Source: Symsagittifera roscoffensis (taxonomy: Eukaryota > Xenacoelomorpha > Acoela > Convolutidae). From it: a stretch of 64,000 nt of DNA. Positions 33,313-43,629 of the stretch are shown here, piece by piece. Below the pieces are notes generated by a model. That model searched no databases, was not told the origin of the DNA, and saw only the letters and a list, made by a program, of their open reading frames with translations. The translations under genes were made by a program, and so were the position numbers. How positions within the stretch are numbered: the first letter of the stretch is position 1; every line of letters begins with the position of its first letter. The stretch covers positions 124,001 to 188,000 of the forward strand of contig NW_026971055.1 in assembly GCF_963678635.1 (NCBI RefSeq), in the 5' to 3' direction.

Positions 33313-33542
33313 CTGGACACCATCCTATTCAGCAACTTCTCATTCTTCCCATACAGACACAAAATATTCCAACTCCTCAAACTACTCTTCTTGTTTCCAT
33401 TCTGCCCCTCCCCTCTCTTCTTCACACAAGTCACCGTCTGCACTGTGCTGTAGTTGTTCACGTGGATCATAAAGTAGCCAGACTTGTCGCCTTTGGTTGG
33501 TTCCTCAGATGTGTCAAGAGAGCCAGTGACGTATTCTTTGCC
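33313..33542 (-). CDS. CFAP61: CFAP61 exon with 'YVTGS' segment
   Basis: Starts after ctgttgcag and reads GKEYVTGSLDTSEEPTKGDK, SGYFMIHVNNYSTVQTVTCV, a Lys/Gly/Asn-rich insert, then WNILCLYGKNEKLLNRMVS. Family members have the same 'LVTGS...YF.IH.N.Y..V.T.TCL...I.L.G..E.LLN' order. It ends in phase 2 (AG|GTTAGA), completed by the A of the next exon. The insert RGEGQNGNKKSSLR is longer than in the vertebrate protein as I recall it. Confidence 0.88.
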
Positions 33543-33854
33543 CTGCAACAGGAAACGAATGCTTGCTATTCTTCATGCAATGACTTTAAATGTAATGTCT
33601 TGATTGCTACTCTTAAATGTTCTAAGCCTCGCGCTAATACATTCGATAGCATTGGCCCAATTTGAGAAAACTGGAACATGAGGTAAGTTTTTTCTGTAAA
33701 GTTTTTAATCCGCTGGAAATCTAAAAATTAAACTCCACAATCGAAACTAGAAATCGTTCACGTTTTTTCGCGCCATTCTCACATTCCTACTTGGAGAGTG
33801 CTATTTAAGTCACTTCCAGCAGATGAATTTCAATTGAACTCTAAAAAGCATATA

Positions 33855-34586
33855 CAGTGCTGATTTAAATTATCCGGACGAAACGAACTAAACTTGAATT
33901 TTCAAACGCATTTTTCTCAAATTGGGTTAAAATTAGACAAAAAGTGAAGAGGACAAAAGTTGCTTAGAATTTCACCAGAATTAATATGGTGCCATTTTTT
34001 TTCTGAAATTCTCAACAAAAATTTTACCCCAAAAATGAGTCATTTTGGCTTTTTTCAATTAATCAAATATTACGCTGAAACTACTTTGTTAATTGATATG
34101 AAAATTATATCATAGGAAGCCTCTTACGCAGTTCAACAAAGTTTAAGAAGGGTTAGATCTCCAAAAACCAGTATAAATGAAAAAATTTTCACTTGATAGT
34201 CAATAAATGTGATTTTTACTACATAAAACCCAGAATATCTGTTTAAAAACAAATTTTAAACAATTTGCGCAACTTTTTGGAAACTTAATCCTTCTTAAAT
34301 TTTGTTGATCTGCGTAAGAGGCTTCCTGTGATATAATTTTCAGATCAATTAACAAAGTATTTTCAGCGTAATTCTTGATTAATTGAAAAAAGCCAAAATG
34401 ACCCATTTTTGGGGTAAAATTTTTGTTGAGAATTTCGGAGAAAAAATGGCACCATATTAATTCTGGTGAAATTCTAAGCAACTTTTGTCCTCTTCACTTT
34501 TTGTCTAATCTTAACCCAATTTGAGAAAAGTGCGTTTGAAAATTCAAGTTTTGTTCGTTTTGTCCGGATAATTTAAATCAGCACTG
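33855..34586. mobile_element. Foldback Tc1/mariner-like MITE, 732 bp
   Basis: Two arms of about 313-315 bases (33855-34167 and 34272-34586) are inverted copies of each other at about 92-95% identity around a spacer of about 104 bases. The element begins CAGTGCTGATTTAAATTATC and ends with its complement. It is flanked on both sides by TA, the target duplication of Tc1/mariner transposons. There is no transposase coding capacity, so it is a non-autonomous element. It sits in the CFAP61 intron between the exons at 33313 and 34750. A 93-codon frame on one arm (34200-34481) is not a gene. Confidence 0.88.
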
Positions 34587-34749
34587 TATACCTAAGTGCA
34601 TTCATAAATTCGTTAATATAAAAGAGTGCACAACTGTAGTTATTAGAGCATTTTGAGACTTTTTCCTGAAAAAAAAAACAAAAAATCACCAAGACCTAAA
34701 TAACAAGAGTCTTCACTACGTTCACTACTCTTAACAACCGTATACATAC

Positions 34750-35013
34750 ATAGTTCGGTTCCTTCCTAGCTTCTTCCACCCTCTTCAGTAAGTCCGGCTT
34801 CCTCACACACAAGTACTCAAACTCCCCCGGCAACACACAATACACCACAGTTGGCTTGGAATAAATCGGAATCATGTTGTTCAGCTGCTGTCTCATGTTG
34901 TCGTCTTCCCCTTCAAGGTCGAAGTCGTCTTCCGTGTCATTGGGCTGCTCAATTGTAGGGTCAAAAAGACGAAGCATCGAGTGGGCCAGATAAAAACGCA
35001 GATTTTGCAAAAA
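34750..35013 (-). CDS. CFAP61: CFAP61 exon with 'MLRLFDPT' motif
   Basis: Eighty-eight codons, phase 0 at both ends. It starts FLQNLRFYLAHSMLRLFDPT after a short aaaaag acceptor, passes through an acidic stretch (NDTEDDFDLEGEDDN), then reads MIPIYSKPTVVYCVLPGEFE and YLCVRKPDLLKRVEEARKEP, ending NY|GTATGT. In the family this is 'LA.AMLRLFDPT...L.PMY..A....LPG...YL...KP'. The acidic insert is a lineage feature. Confidence 0.9.
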
Positions 35014-35293
35014 CTTTTTGAATTGCCCATATGAACAAAATGCCCTTCTAAATAAACCATGAGAACAGTTTTACCCCTAACATTAAATGACAAATTCAAT
35101 CAGTAAGGCCTGCATGTACTATGCTCACATTTGATTGCTGATAGCAGCGCAAGAAAATTTATAGCCAACAGCACTTTCCGTGCTCATATTTACTTTTTAA
35201 CAATAAAATAGGAGCAATAGACTCACAATTTAAGCATTCTACAAAAACTAATACACAACCACAAAGAGAGATCACAAACAAATAAGCAAACTT

Positions 35294-35465
35294 GCCTCCG
35301 ACCCCACGTGGTGTGAGTTGAAGTTGGCGTGACTCCACTGGTCTGCGTGATATCTCCTGCTGAATTTGGTGAGGGGTCCAGCCGCCCTGACACAGACATC
35401 GTTGGTGTGGAAGTCACTGTCAATCACCAGGCGACTGTCGAACACTAGACAGCTGTCATTCACCG
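35294..35465 (-). CDS. CFAP61: CFAP61 exon with 'VIDSDFHTND' motif
   Basis: Begins after atatttcag, completing an Ala codon, and reads VNDSCLVFDSRLVIDSDFHT, NDVCVRAAGPLTKFSRRYHA and DQWSHANFNSHHVGSE. This is the Rossmann-like, oxidoreductase-related C-terminal domain of CFAP61, where 'CLV.D.RLVID..FHTND..IRAAG.LTKFS.RY' is strongly conserved. The donor appears to be GAG|GCAAGT, a GC-AG intron, because the next exon then continues in phase 0. Confidence 0.92.
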
Positions 35466-35920
35466 CTGAAATATGCGACATGCTAGAAAAAAGGAGTTCT
35501 CAGAAAGACGAAACTGTCAAAATTGTCAGCAAGAGAAAATTGTCAGAAGAAATTGACCAAATTTTTGGATTTTGCGGGTAAATGAACTATTAATCCAGGA
35601 TTTTAGATGGCGACTATTGTTACATAATACCTAGCAAGTGCAACAATCCAGCACCCGAGTATAAAAACTAAATCAGACAAAATTTAGCATTATTTCATTT
35701 AACATACAGATCAAAAGCCGGTACATAACTCATTCTATTTTCAAAATATCTTTAAATTTCTCATACTATTTCTAAAGTTTTCATGGAATAAATTATTAAA
35801 ACATAAAAATTCTACGAAATCGGAAATAGTATGGAAAAATTAGGCAACCTAGTTTTTTTTTAGCTATTCCAACTTTTTAAATAACTAACACGGATACCCT
35901 AAAGGATCGTGCTGACTTAC

Positions 35921-36117
35921 CCTTGAATGCGTGGAAGTCGACCCTCTTATCCTGGAATGAGACCACACACTGACACGAATAGCTCTCCCACTCCCCGTCC
36001 ACTTTGAGAGACTGGGTGGTCAGGGGTGGAGTCCGACTGTCTCCAACTGTACAGCTCACAATTATCCAGCGAACGCACGCCATTCTTCGTCACGATTGAA
36101 TCGACTAGTTCTTCAAC
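35921..36117 (-). CDS. CFAP61: CFAP61, 5'-most exon in the window, with a frame change
   Basis: Bounded by ttttattttag and a GGTAAGTC donor in phase 1, matching the next exon. The first part reads VEELVDSIVTKNGVRSLDNC then ELYSW. The last part reads SLKVDGEWESYSCQCVVSFQ then DKRVDFHAFK. Both parts fit the family but lie in different frames. One surplus base (or two missing) somewhere near 36010-36050 separates them. This is either a real lesion, making this copy a pseudogene, or an assembly indel. No further upstream CFAP61 exon was recognised to the end of the window. Confidence 0.8.
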
Positions 36118-36269
36118 CTAAAATAAAACCGGAGAGTCATTTGAAAAATCCTAGGTTTTCTTGTTCTCAACTGACCAAAACGCCACTGATGAAGTCGAGA
36201 TTTTTTTTTCAATCCTCAGCGCAGTTGTTCCAAGTTATCTGACTGCAGCTCTCATGGGATAACAGGATT

Positions 36270-36520
36270 GAGCTTTAACGGAGACAAAAAATTTTATACT
36301 TCGTAACATGCAGAAAGCAGATCCGAACTGCTCCCTCCATCCGATTCGCTCCAATTTGTTCCAATCTCCAGACTTCACATTTACAAAATTTTCATATTTT
36401 TGTCGTTTCTTGTGCATGTGGCGATGGATAAACAGTAAAAGTAATGAACAATCAAAAGTTTCAATTAATGTAAAATAATCAAATATCAGCACCTTTTACG
36501 AGCTATGAACCAGTTTTTAC
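36270..36520 (-). pseudogene. Relic of a second CFAP61 terminal-exon region
   Basis: The minus strand reads VKSGDWNKLERIGWREQF, close to the start of the CFAP61 terminal exon (MKSGEWNKLMKEFQ). The match extends about 130 bases into the upstream intron ('cacatgcacaa..aacgacaa', 'tttgcttttc(t/a)ga'). After the first 10 codons the coding match decays. It lies upstream of the other CFAP61 exons, so a second copy of the gene's end was once placed here. Confidence 0.6.
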
Positions 36521-36529
36521 ACAGACTCT

Positions 36530-37011
36530 TCCAGCTAAATTGATCAGAAAAGCAAATTTTTCAAGCTCATTTTCTGAACACTACATAAATATCGATCAAA
36601 AAGACTAAAGAGGGCTTCCATAAGATATTTTAAATAACCCAATTTTAAATCCAATTATTAGTGGTGTTAACAAGTTTGGGTCAAAACGAAAAAAGAATGA
36701 ACCGACTTCAATTTCAACTGCATTCTTTGAAAGAAAGTCAGTCAATTTAGTGATCGAGAAGTAGGTTACTCAGAAAAACCAACAAAATCAACCATGCTGT
36801 CAGATCAAACCAACAGGAAACAGCAATGCTTATTCAATTGAGTTGATTCACTTTTTATTATTGGTGATTCTGAATTTTTTCTATTATTTTTTCTCACAAA
36901 GAGGTGGAGCTGCACTTCGCAAACACAATCGAGAAAGGTGCAAAAAAAACTTCAAAAACTTCAAAGTTTGAAAAAGGTCAAAAATATATAAAATTAACAA
37001 AACTTGTGCTA
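36530..37011. other. Stretch without supported gene
   Basis: No exon supported. Short words shared with CFAP61 introns, such as 'cagatcaaac(c)aacag', suggest more relic intron sequence from the duplicated copy. Confidence 0.35.
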
Positions 37012-37076
37012 CTACAGGTTCAAACTCTCCATCTCTAGTTTAAGCGCCACAGGTCCTAGTATCTGCGTCATGGCTT
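37012..37076 (-). CDS. Possible terminal exon, ...ILGPVALKLEMESLNL
   Basis: After ttttgttcag the minus strand reads AMTQILGPVALKLEMESLNL then TAG. Base composition is markedly less AT-rich than its surroundings. It would end a gene whose body lies at higher coordinates, but no partner exon was found. The sequence does not match the CFAP61 tail. Confidence 0.35.
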
Positions 37077-37089
37077 CTGAACAAAATGT

Positions 37090-38780
37090 AATCAGTAGAG
37101 GCCAATAAAACTTGAAGGTACCCAGTTGTTAATTTTTTTTAAATGTAGTTGCGAAATTGAGTGAATTTCAAAATGATTAAAATTGAGTTTTATCCAGCTG
37201 AAAATGAATGTTTTCAAAGTTACGGATACCATAACACGCTGTTGCATAAGATGTGTAAAAATCTCGGCTGAAATTTTTCTTTGCTTCCGAATTGGCACTG
37301 TCGTTTTTGCGAAAACGATAAATTGCAAATTTTGGTGAAATATTATGCAAGAGTCCATAGCATATTTTTCACCAAGCTGGGAAAAGTTGCTAACGCATGG
37401 GATACCCTTAGCTTGTTCTTTCGATTCCGGCATTAATCTCATATTCGGCGCCCTAGTTTTTGAGCAGATAAAAATATTTCCGAAATAGAACAGAATTTCA
37501 AATGGATTTTCCTAAGTCCAACATTGCTTTTGTACAAAAATTAGGGCGTATATGCTCTGAAGAGAAGTTTTTCTACACTTTTGTTCAAATTGAACAGTCT
37601 TTGTCTTAGATTAGAGCAATAATTTTTAATAAGCCTTCGAAAAAATTTTGTAAAAAAAGCCTTATTTGACAAAAAGCCCATATTAACAAAAAATTGGACA
37701 TTGACTAAAAATTGATTTATCTTCGCCAAGCTTACAATTTTTTTAAATGACATTTTCGAAATCCAAAGTTAATTTTTTGCAAAAATTAGGGTGTAGCTGC
37801 CTATGTAGAGAAAATTCCTACTACCCGTTCTCGGGATTAAGCCTTTCATCTCAGTTTTGGCAAGGTAACCTGCAAAATGTTGAAAAAGTTACATATTCTA
37901 AAGGAAAGAGATTCCAAAAAGGCCTAAGTTTTAAATCAATTCTATAGAAATGAGGGCGTAACAGCATCTGTAGGGGAGGTTATCAGAAAACGTTCTTTTG
38001 ATTGAACCCTTATATCTAAGATTTAAATTTGTAGTTTTCGCGAGAAGGAAAAAGCCAAAAAAAGGGTCGAAATGCCCCTGTGAAGTTTTTTAGATTACAG
38101 AACGTCATGCAAGGAAAAAGAGATTTATGCGGGCACATGAGGGAGTAACTGGTCGTTGCCTTGGTAATATTTTTCCTGAAAATTGGTTGTATATTTCTCA
38201 AGAAAGATAAAAGTATCTTTTTGCTAAAAAGGCAAAGTTTTTAAATCATCTTAAAAAAAACAACAAACTCCATTTATTTATACCTGTTTATCAAACAGGA
38301 ACAAGCCATCAATAAACCAAATACAAAAATGTACTTCGTTGCAAGAAATGTAATATAAAACAGAAATAAATTTACAAAAGTGCCACCAGATGGCTGTAGA
38401 TTTAATTTTCCTAACTTTTGAAGTTTATGAGAAAAGACTGATACAAAACAATTTTAGATCTTGAGTAACTTTTAAGTTTCAGATAGCTCTCAATTTTGAA
38501 ATCTGAATAAACTTGAACAATATCGTGTTAACAAAAAAAGCTAACCTTAAAAAATAAGATAGTGCTCAGTTAATTTTTGGTAATATTCACTGTTATTGGT
38601 TTCATACAACATTTAGATTTAAAGTTATTTGTGTCGATTTAAGTATACAACTTGGTTGACTTTGGCATTAATCCTTTATTTCTGACCTGGAATACTATAT
38701 ATCTAATTTATTTTTGTGGTCAGAAATTTTCGAGAAATGTTTATATAAAGCAGAGATTTTCTTAAAATTCATTCTTTCTG
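37090..38780. other. Long stretch without supported gene
   Basis: AT-rich. Minus-strand frames at 37092-37442 and 37541-37753 lack exon borders and motifs. The phrase 'aaaattagggcgta' and 'aaaaattagggtgta' recur near 37537 and 37780 and 'gagggcgta' near 37951, each followed by a 'ctct/tatg tag' word, hinting at a degenerate repeat with a period near 200 bp. Confidence 0.35.
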
Positions 38781-38788
38781 ATCTTATT

Positions 38789-38860
38789 TCTCCTGCTGGG
38801 GTACGACCTCCCGACCTGCCATTTCTAGTGTGCTTGTGCTATCCGCTCGGCCACATGACT
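38789..38860 (-). repeat. tRNA-like sequence (tRNA pseudogene or SINE head)
   Basis: On the minus strand TGGCCGAGCGGAT fits a Pol III A box of a Leu/Ser-type tRNA. About 30 bases on, GGGAGGTCGTACCCC forms a T-arm-like hairpin in place of the B box. The two ends (AGTCATG and AGCAGGA) do not pair as an acceptor stem and the anticodon arm is poor. It is therefore a degenerate tRNA or the 5' head of a tRNA-derived SINE, not a working tRNA gene. Confidence 0.55.
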
Positions 38861-39340
38861 TTAATTTGAGGGATAGATCTAATACAAAGTGGTAAGTGTC
38901 ACAACAAATTTTATTTTTGGATTGTATTGCTACGACTATTGTGTTTACTCGAAGCATGTTTATCTCGTTGCAGCAGAGCAGTTAACTGATTTCTCATTAG
39001 TTCTTTCAAAAAAACTCAAAAAAATGATTAGAAAATCTACAAACTCTAGAAACTCTACAAACAGAAAAATTGCCTTCGATGGGTACGGGATTACTTTTGC
39101 TAGACGAGAACATCAACATCTTCTATCTCGAGAAACCTGACACTTGTGCTTGCTCTTGGGCATTCTTAGCTTCTGTTTTAACCAGTGGTTCCTCTGGTTT
39201 AAATACTGGAAGGGTTTCCATTTCTACATCCAGCTGAGCTATACGTTTGGCGAGACGTTTGCCATGTACCTTCGAAACCACCTAATCTCTCCTAAAACAT
39301 TTCTTTGAGCGCTCTAATTGACTTAGGGCAGTCGTTATCT

Positions 39341-39515
39341 TTACCTCGAGTTCTTTTTTTCGAGCTTTTTTTCTCGAGATTTTTTTTGCTAGCTCCTTTT
39401 TTGAGCTCTTTTTTCTCGAGATTGTTTTTCTCGAGCTCTTTTTTCTCAACCTCTTTTTTCTCGAGATCTTTTTTATCGAGCTCTTTTTTTTCGAGCTTTT
39501 TTTTCTTTTTATTGA
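39341..39515. repeat. CTCGAG/GAGCTC pyrimidine-purine minisatellite
   Basis: About fifteen imperfect units of 'ctcgag(a/c)t(c)tttttt' repeat with a period of 10-17 bases. On the minus strand they read as Lys-Glu-rich peptide (KKELEKK, KKDLEKK) inside a 95-codon frame. No conserved flanking sequence suggests a real protein. Confidence 0.85.
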
Positions 39516-39579
39516 TGTTTTTTTTTCGTCTGATTCGAGTTAAGAGACAACAAACGTAGAGACTCCATTGTATGCCCAT

Positions 39580-42500
39580 TTGACTTGTCAGTATAGTTCG
39601 AAGTCAGTGGATGACCAACACAAGCGATTTCACTGTTGTTGCTTGCATTCTTGGAAAACATATCACGGCTAAACTGGCTCAGTTCATGTTATGCTACAAT
39701 TCTTGTTTCGCACTCACACTTCATGATGTCTTTGCTCATTGAACATCGAGTCATTGGCGATACCCTTTGAAAACACACAGCAAGCTGACTCAAAGTTTCT
39801 GGAACGAACATTTGGTCAGTTTTCTCACCGTCTCTGCACTTTTTGTACTCTCTGATATCTACTGCATGCTGTGCTTTTTTCCGCTCTTGTCTCGGCATTG
39901 ACTTTTGGGCCAATTCTTTCTTTCATGTACCTGTAAATATCATGCATCGTTCAAAAATAGACGTTTTTCTTATAGTTGACTTAAATGTGGATGAGATCAA
40001 ACCCACACTTACTTAATTCTGAGTTCTTTCAAAAAGCATCTAAAACAGTGTCTAGAGTTCTAATGGGTTTTTCCAAAGTTTCAATCTTTTTCTGTTCACC
40101 AGCAAAACATTTCAGGCCAGTGAAATACGCTGTTGAGCTCCTCACCAATAGTTTTTATCAATTGCTTTGTTAATTAATTTTTCACATGACTCAGATGACA
40201 TCAGCTTTACTGCCCTTGTTTTTCAGTTTATCTACTTCTATGTCAGCCATAGTTACGCAATTTCGCATCATTGGAAATTGTTCAATTACTTTGAATTCTT
40301 TTTTGAAAACATGATCCCCGATATCTGACTTTGATGGCCATGCAGATTATGAAAGTACACCAGCAATATATCGAACATGCCTCTCTGGGCTATAGAATTT
40401 GTAGCTTTTTAAAAGGAAACGATATCAATCTGCCTATCACCTTGTCAATCGTGGCAGATATATTTGTTTGCTTTATGTGATATTAGGACCATCAGCTGTG
40501 CTGGAGTGCTCTATGATTGGTCTGAGCTGTGATTCCATCTCATACAGGTGGTATTAAGATGCTCTATTTCAATGATGTTGCATTTTGATTATCACTCGTT
40601 TGATTCGGACATATTTGTTTTTCCTGGGATTTGATCGTTTAAGTATCCCCATACAATTGTGGGCAAGCCATCTCCTCAGTTCTAATTGTTTTTATTATAC
40701 AGTTATCCTGTTGGATATCAGTACTTCACTTATCAACATTCTTAATCGATATCAACGTTCTTTACTCCTACCTGTAAGTTCGCTGCATTTATTTCCTCTC
40801 CCTCTGATGAACTGTTGAATGTACGTCGATTAATTTCTCGATTGGTTGTTACCAGCACTGGGAAACTTTATTTATGACATGTTTTCTCGAATATCCACAA
40901 GCAAATAATGGATTTGAGGCGTATCTGGGGAGTTTTTTTGGCTGTAACCATCACGACCAATAGTTAACTTTCTTAACTTTCTGTCAATCATTTTATTCTT
41001 TCAGTTTTTGATGAAGACGACCTGCCCTGCCCGATCAAGAAGTATTAATTCCGTGATCTTCCGCCATTTTGTGTCTCTTTTTAAAAAATGTATATTGATA
41101 AGGTAAAGTCAAAATATTAATAATTGTAGCCGGATGCTGAAAAATAGCAAAGAATGTTTTAACTAAAATGATATAGAATATCTCAAATTAATAAAATTTT
41201 CTTCGAATAAACAAATCTTTTTTGTTGCAATTTACGTTGCCTAATCTTCCTTGTTTTTTATCACGAAATGGCTTCTGTTTTAGGTGAAAGTTTTTTAAAA
41301 AATCAGCCATAGTTCCGAAAAAAGGTTGAAAAAAAACTAGCGTTAAGCCTCTGGTAGAACATATTTTGGCCAGCGTATCATCAAATTTTATCTTATTCAG
41401 TCTCTAAATGGAAAAAATTCAGAACCCTTTTTCTTGGCTTTGAGACAAATTTTCTTAAACTTGTTGCGAATCGGAATAAGAAACAAAAGGACTTCAATAT
41501 GATTGTACGCTTACAAATTAGCCTGCAAAACAATTTGAAAGCAATACAAATGGCTAGTTTCGAGTTTTTCAAATGGTATCTTCTTACAGTTTAACAAAAT
41601 ATAAGCCCAGGAGCATGAGAATCAAAACGCGTGTTCTTTTCTGAAAACAATATTAAATCGCCCGAAAATATTTAGAAGAACAATAACCTTGCCATTTAAT
41701 CAAATTTCAATTTCAGTTGCGATAGAACTCCGGGTTGAGCAAAAAAATGCTAATCGTACACTTTTCATGCAATTCCATAAAAACACAAAATTGCATTAAA
41801 ACTCTATGATTACAGATTTTTCATATATGGAGACTGAATGAATAGATTTTTCCTCAAACCAAAAGGTTTAATTTTTTTTAAAGATCAATATCGAAATTTT
41901 TGGGTTGTGTTTGGTGCCATAGTTTACACTTGAACTGATTTTTAAAATTTTATTCGGATCTTTTTTAAACAGAAAAACGGACCTAAAGATATCAACATTT
42001 TCTTGAAAGACGAAAAGATCGCATAATTCCTTATCATGATTCTATTGAGCATAATCAAAAATGCTGGAGTGAAACTTTCATAGATTTCCTTCTCGATAAA
42101 AAAAACGACAACAGCTCCAAACCAAAAGTATCTCTTTCACTTAAAATCACTTAACGCAACTCCTCCAGAAAAATAATAGCTAAAAATTTCATCTACACTG
42201 TAAAAGAAAAATCGCCATACTAATCGAAATATTACGCTTCCATATAAACGTAACGTGATGTCAAAATACAAAAATAAAGCAGAAATGAAAAAAAATTTCA
42301 GCAGTGCATGAAAAATTGATGGTTTCGACTTTTTCGCTCAAGTCGTAGCATCATGGCGTAAGATTTCATATTGTATAAAACACGTTGCCCAGAAAAACTG
42401 TACAAATTGTTTACATAAAAATTCAAATGCAAAAAAAAATTTCTATTCAAATCATCTTTTACCTTTTTTAATTTTATAGAGTTTAAACTGTGAGCGAGAA

Positions 42501-42750
42501 ATTAATTGTCGTTAAATGGTGATGTACAGTTTTGATTTTGCTATCAGTTCTGGGCATCTCCTCAACCATCTTACTCACAAACAACTACTTGAAAAGTGAA
42601 GCAATTTTCAACTTTGTACCTACTGATGAATCTCCCCATTTTTTCAAAAGCGGTGACGGTTGGAAACAATTTAGCACTATGGTAATAAGAAATAGTTGAA
42701 ACTGGCAAACATGATAACAAAAGACATTATGGTTGCCCATTGTCGGATTC
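39580..42750. other. Long stretch without supported gene
   Basis: I see no exon I can defend. A plus-strand frame at 40585-40818 is Leu/Ser-rich and a minus frame at 39689-39913 is basic, both without borders or motifs. From 41.1 to 42.5 kb the sequence is very AT-rich and looks like old intergenic DNA. Confidence 0.4.
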
Positions 42751-42757
42751 AGGGTTG

Positions 42758-42990
42758 TTAATCACTGTTTAGTATCCTTCGAGCTAAAATTTTTTCAGCT
42801 ATATGAATCTTGAAACCTTTCTGTACTAGAAAATTTCTAGCTGAAGAATGTTCTAGGCAAATGATTTCGAAAATTATCTCAAAATTTTGTCTGAAATTCG
42901 TTGCAAAAAATCTCTTTACAAAAATTTTACAGTCAAGATCATTTGACAAGTCAATTGGACCAGACATCCATAAATCAAACTGGTGTAAAA
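42758..42990. other. Overlapping frames on both strands, unassigned
   Basis: Both strands are open here. The sequence has repeated words such as 'aaaattt(c/t)tagct' and 'aaaatttt'. The peptides have no recognisable motif. Confidence 0.2.
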
Positions 42991-43297
42991 ATTAAGGAAG
43001 ACTGTAAACACTTGGATTCGTTATGGTATATAGTTAAAGGGCCTCGAATCGCCCCACCAATTAAACACGCATCACTTGAAGCCGACCATGAAAATAAGAA
43101 TTGACTGAAATAGGTAGATAATAGTAATTAGTTACGTAACAAGCTGTGGTGTTGAATTATTAAAACTGAATTATAATCTGAATAAATAGTGTATCTGATT
43201 GCGCTACACTGTGCTGTTACATTTTTTAAGTTGGGTTAGATTGGTCTAAAATAAGATTAGTATTGATCTTTAGTTCATTGTGGTCTCTTTATGCATC

Positions 43298-43506
43298 CTA
43301 ACAATAGTCATCAACACTCGGTTGTGCATGCCTGTCTTCTCTTGCCTCCTCTATGGCTTTTTTCTCTTCAGCTTCAACCAGAGGGTGCTTCTTGGGTCGA
43401 TCCGGCAGCTTCTTGAGTTCTTCGTTGATTTTATTCAGCCTTTTGTTGATGCGGTTCTCAAATTCATCCATTCTCCCTCGTACGATCCTTTTGATGTCAT
43501 CCTGCG
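43298..43506 (-). CDS. Paralogous C-terminal exon of the coiled-coil family
   Basis: After the acceptor cactggtag this exon reads QDDIKRIVRGRMDEFENRIN, KRLNKINEELKKLPDRPKKH and PLVEAEEKKAIEEAREDRHA, ending SVDDYC and TAG. The gene at 6.0-7.7 kb ends with IKKIVHERMGSFEQRVDARL, a Pro-rich turn and KVDDYF, so the two are clear paralogues. It is on the same strand and open throughout. No upstream exon of this copy was found in the next kilobase, where a LINE begins. It may be an orphaned last exon or belong to a gene disrupted by the LINE. Confidence 0.6.
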
Positions 43507-43629
43507 CTACCAGTGAACAATTGATCGACAACAATTCAGGGAAAAAAAACAACAATTTTGAACATTTTTCTAATTTTAGGTGCAATCGACCCTCTGTTGA
43601 CTTTATTTCTCTTTACAACTAACATTTGA

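Noticed and set aside
34200-34481. 93-codon minus-strand frame inside the foldback
   Set aside because: Lies in the MITE arm and spacer; the same arm in inverted form is not open, so it is not a transposase.
39292-39579. Lys/Glu-repeat protein of 95 codons
   Set aside because: Generated by the minisatellite; no conserved sequence outside the repeat.
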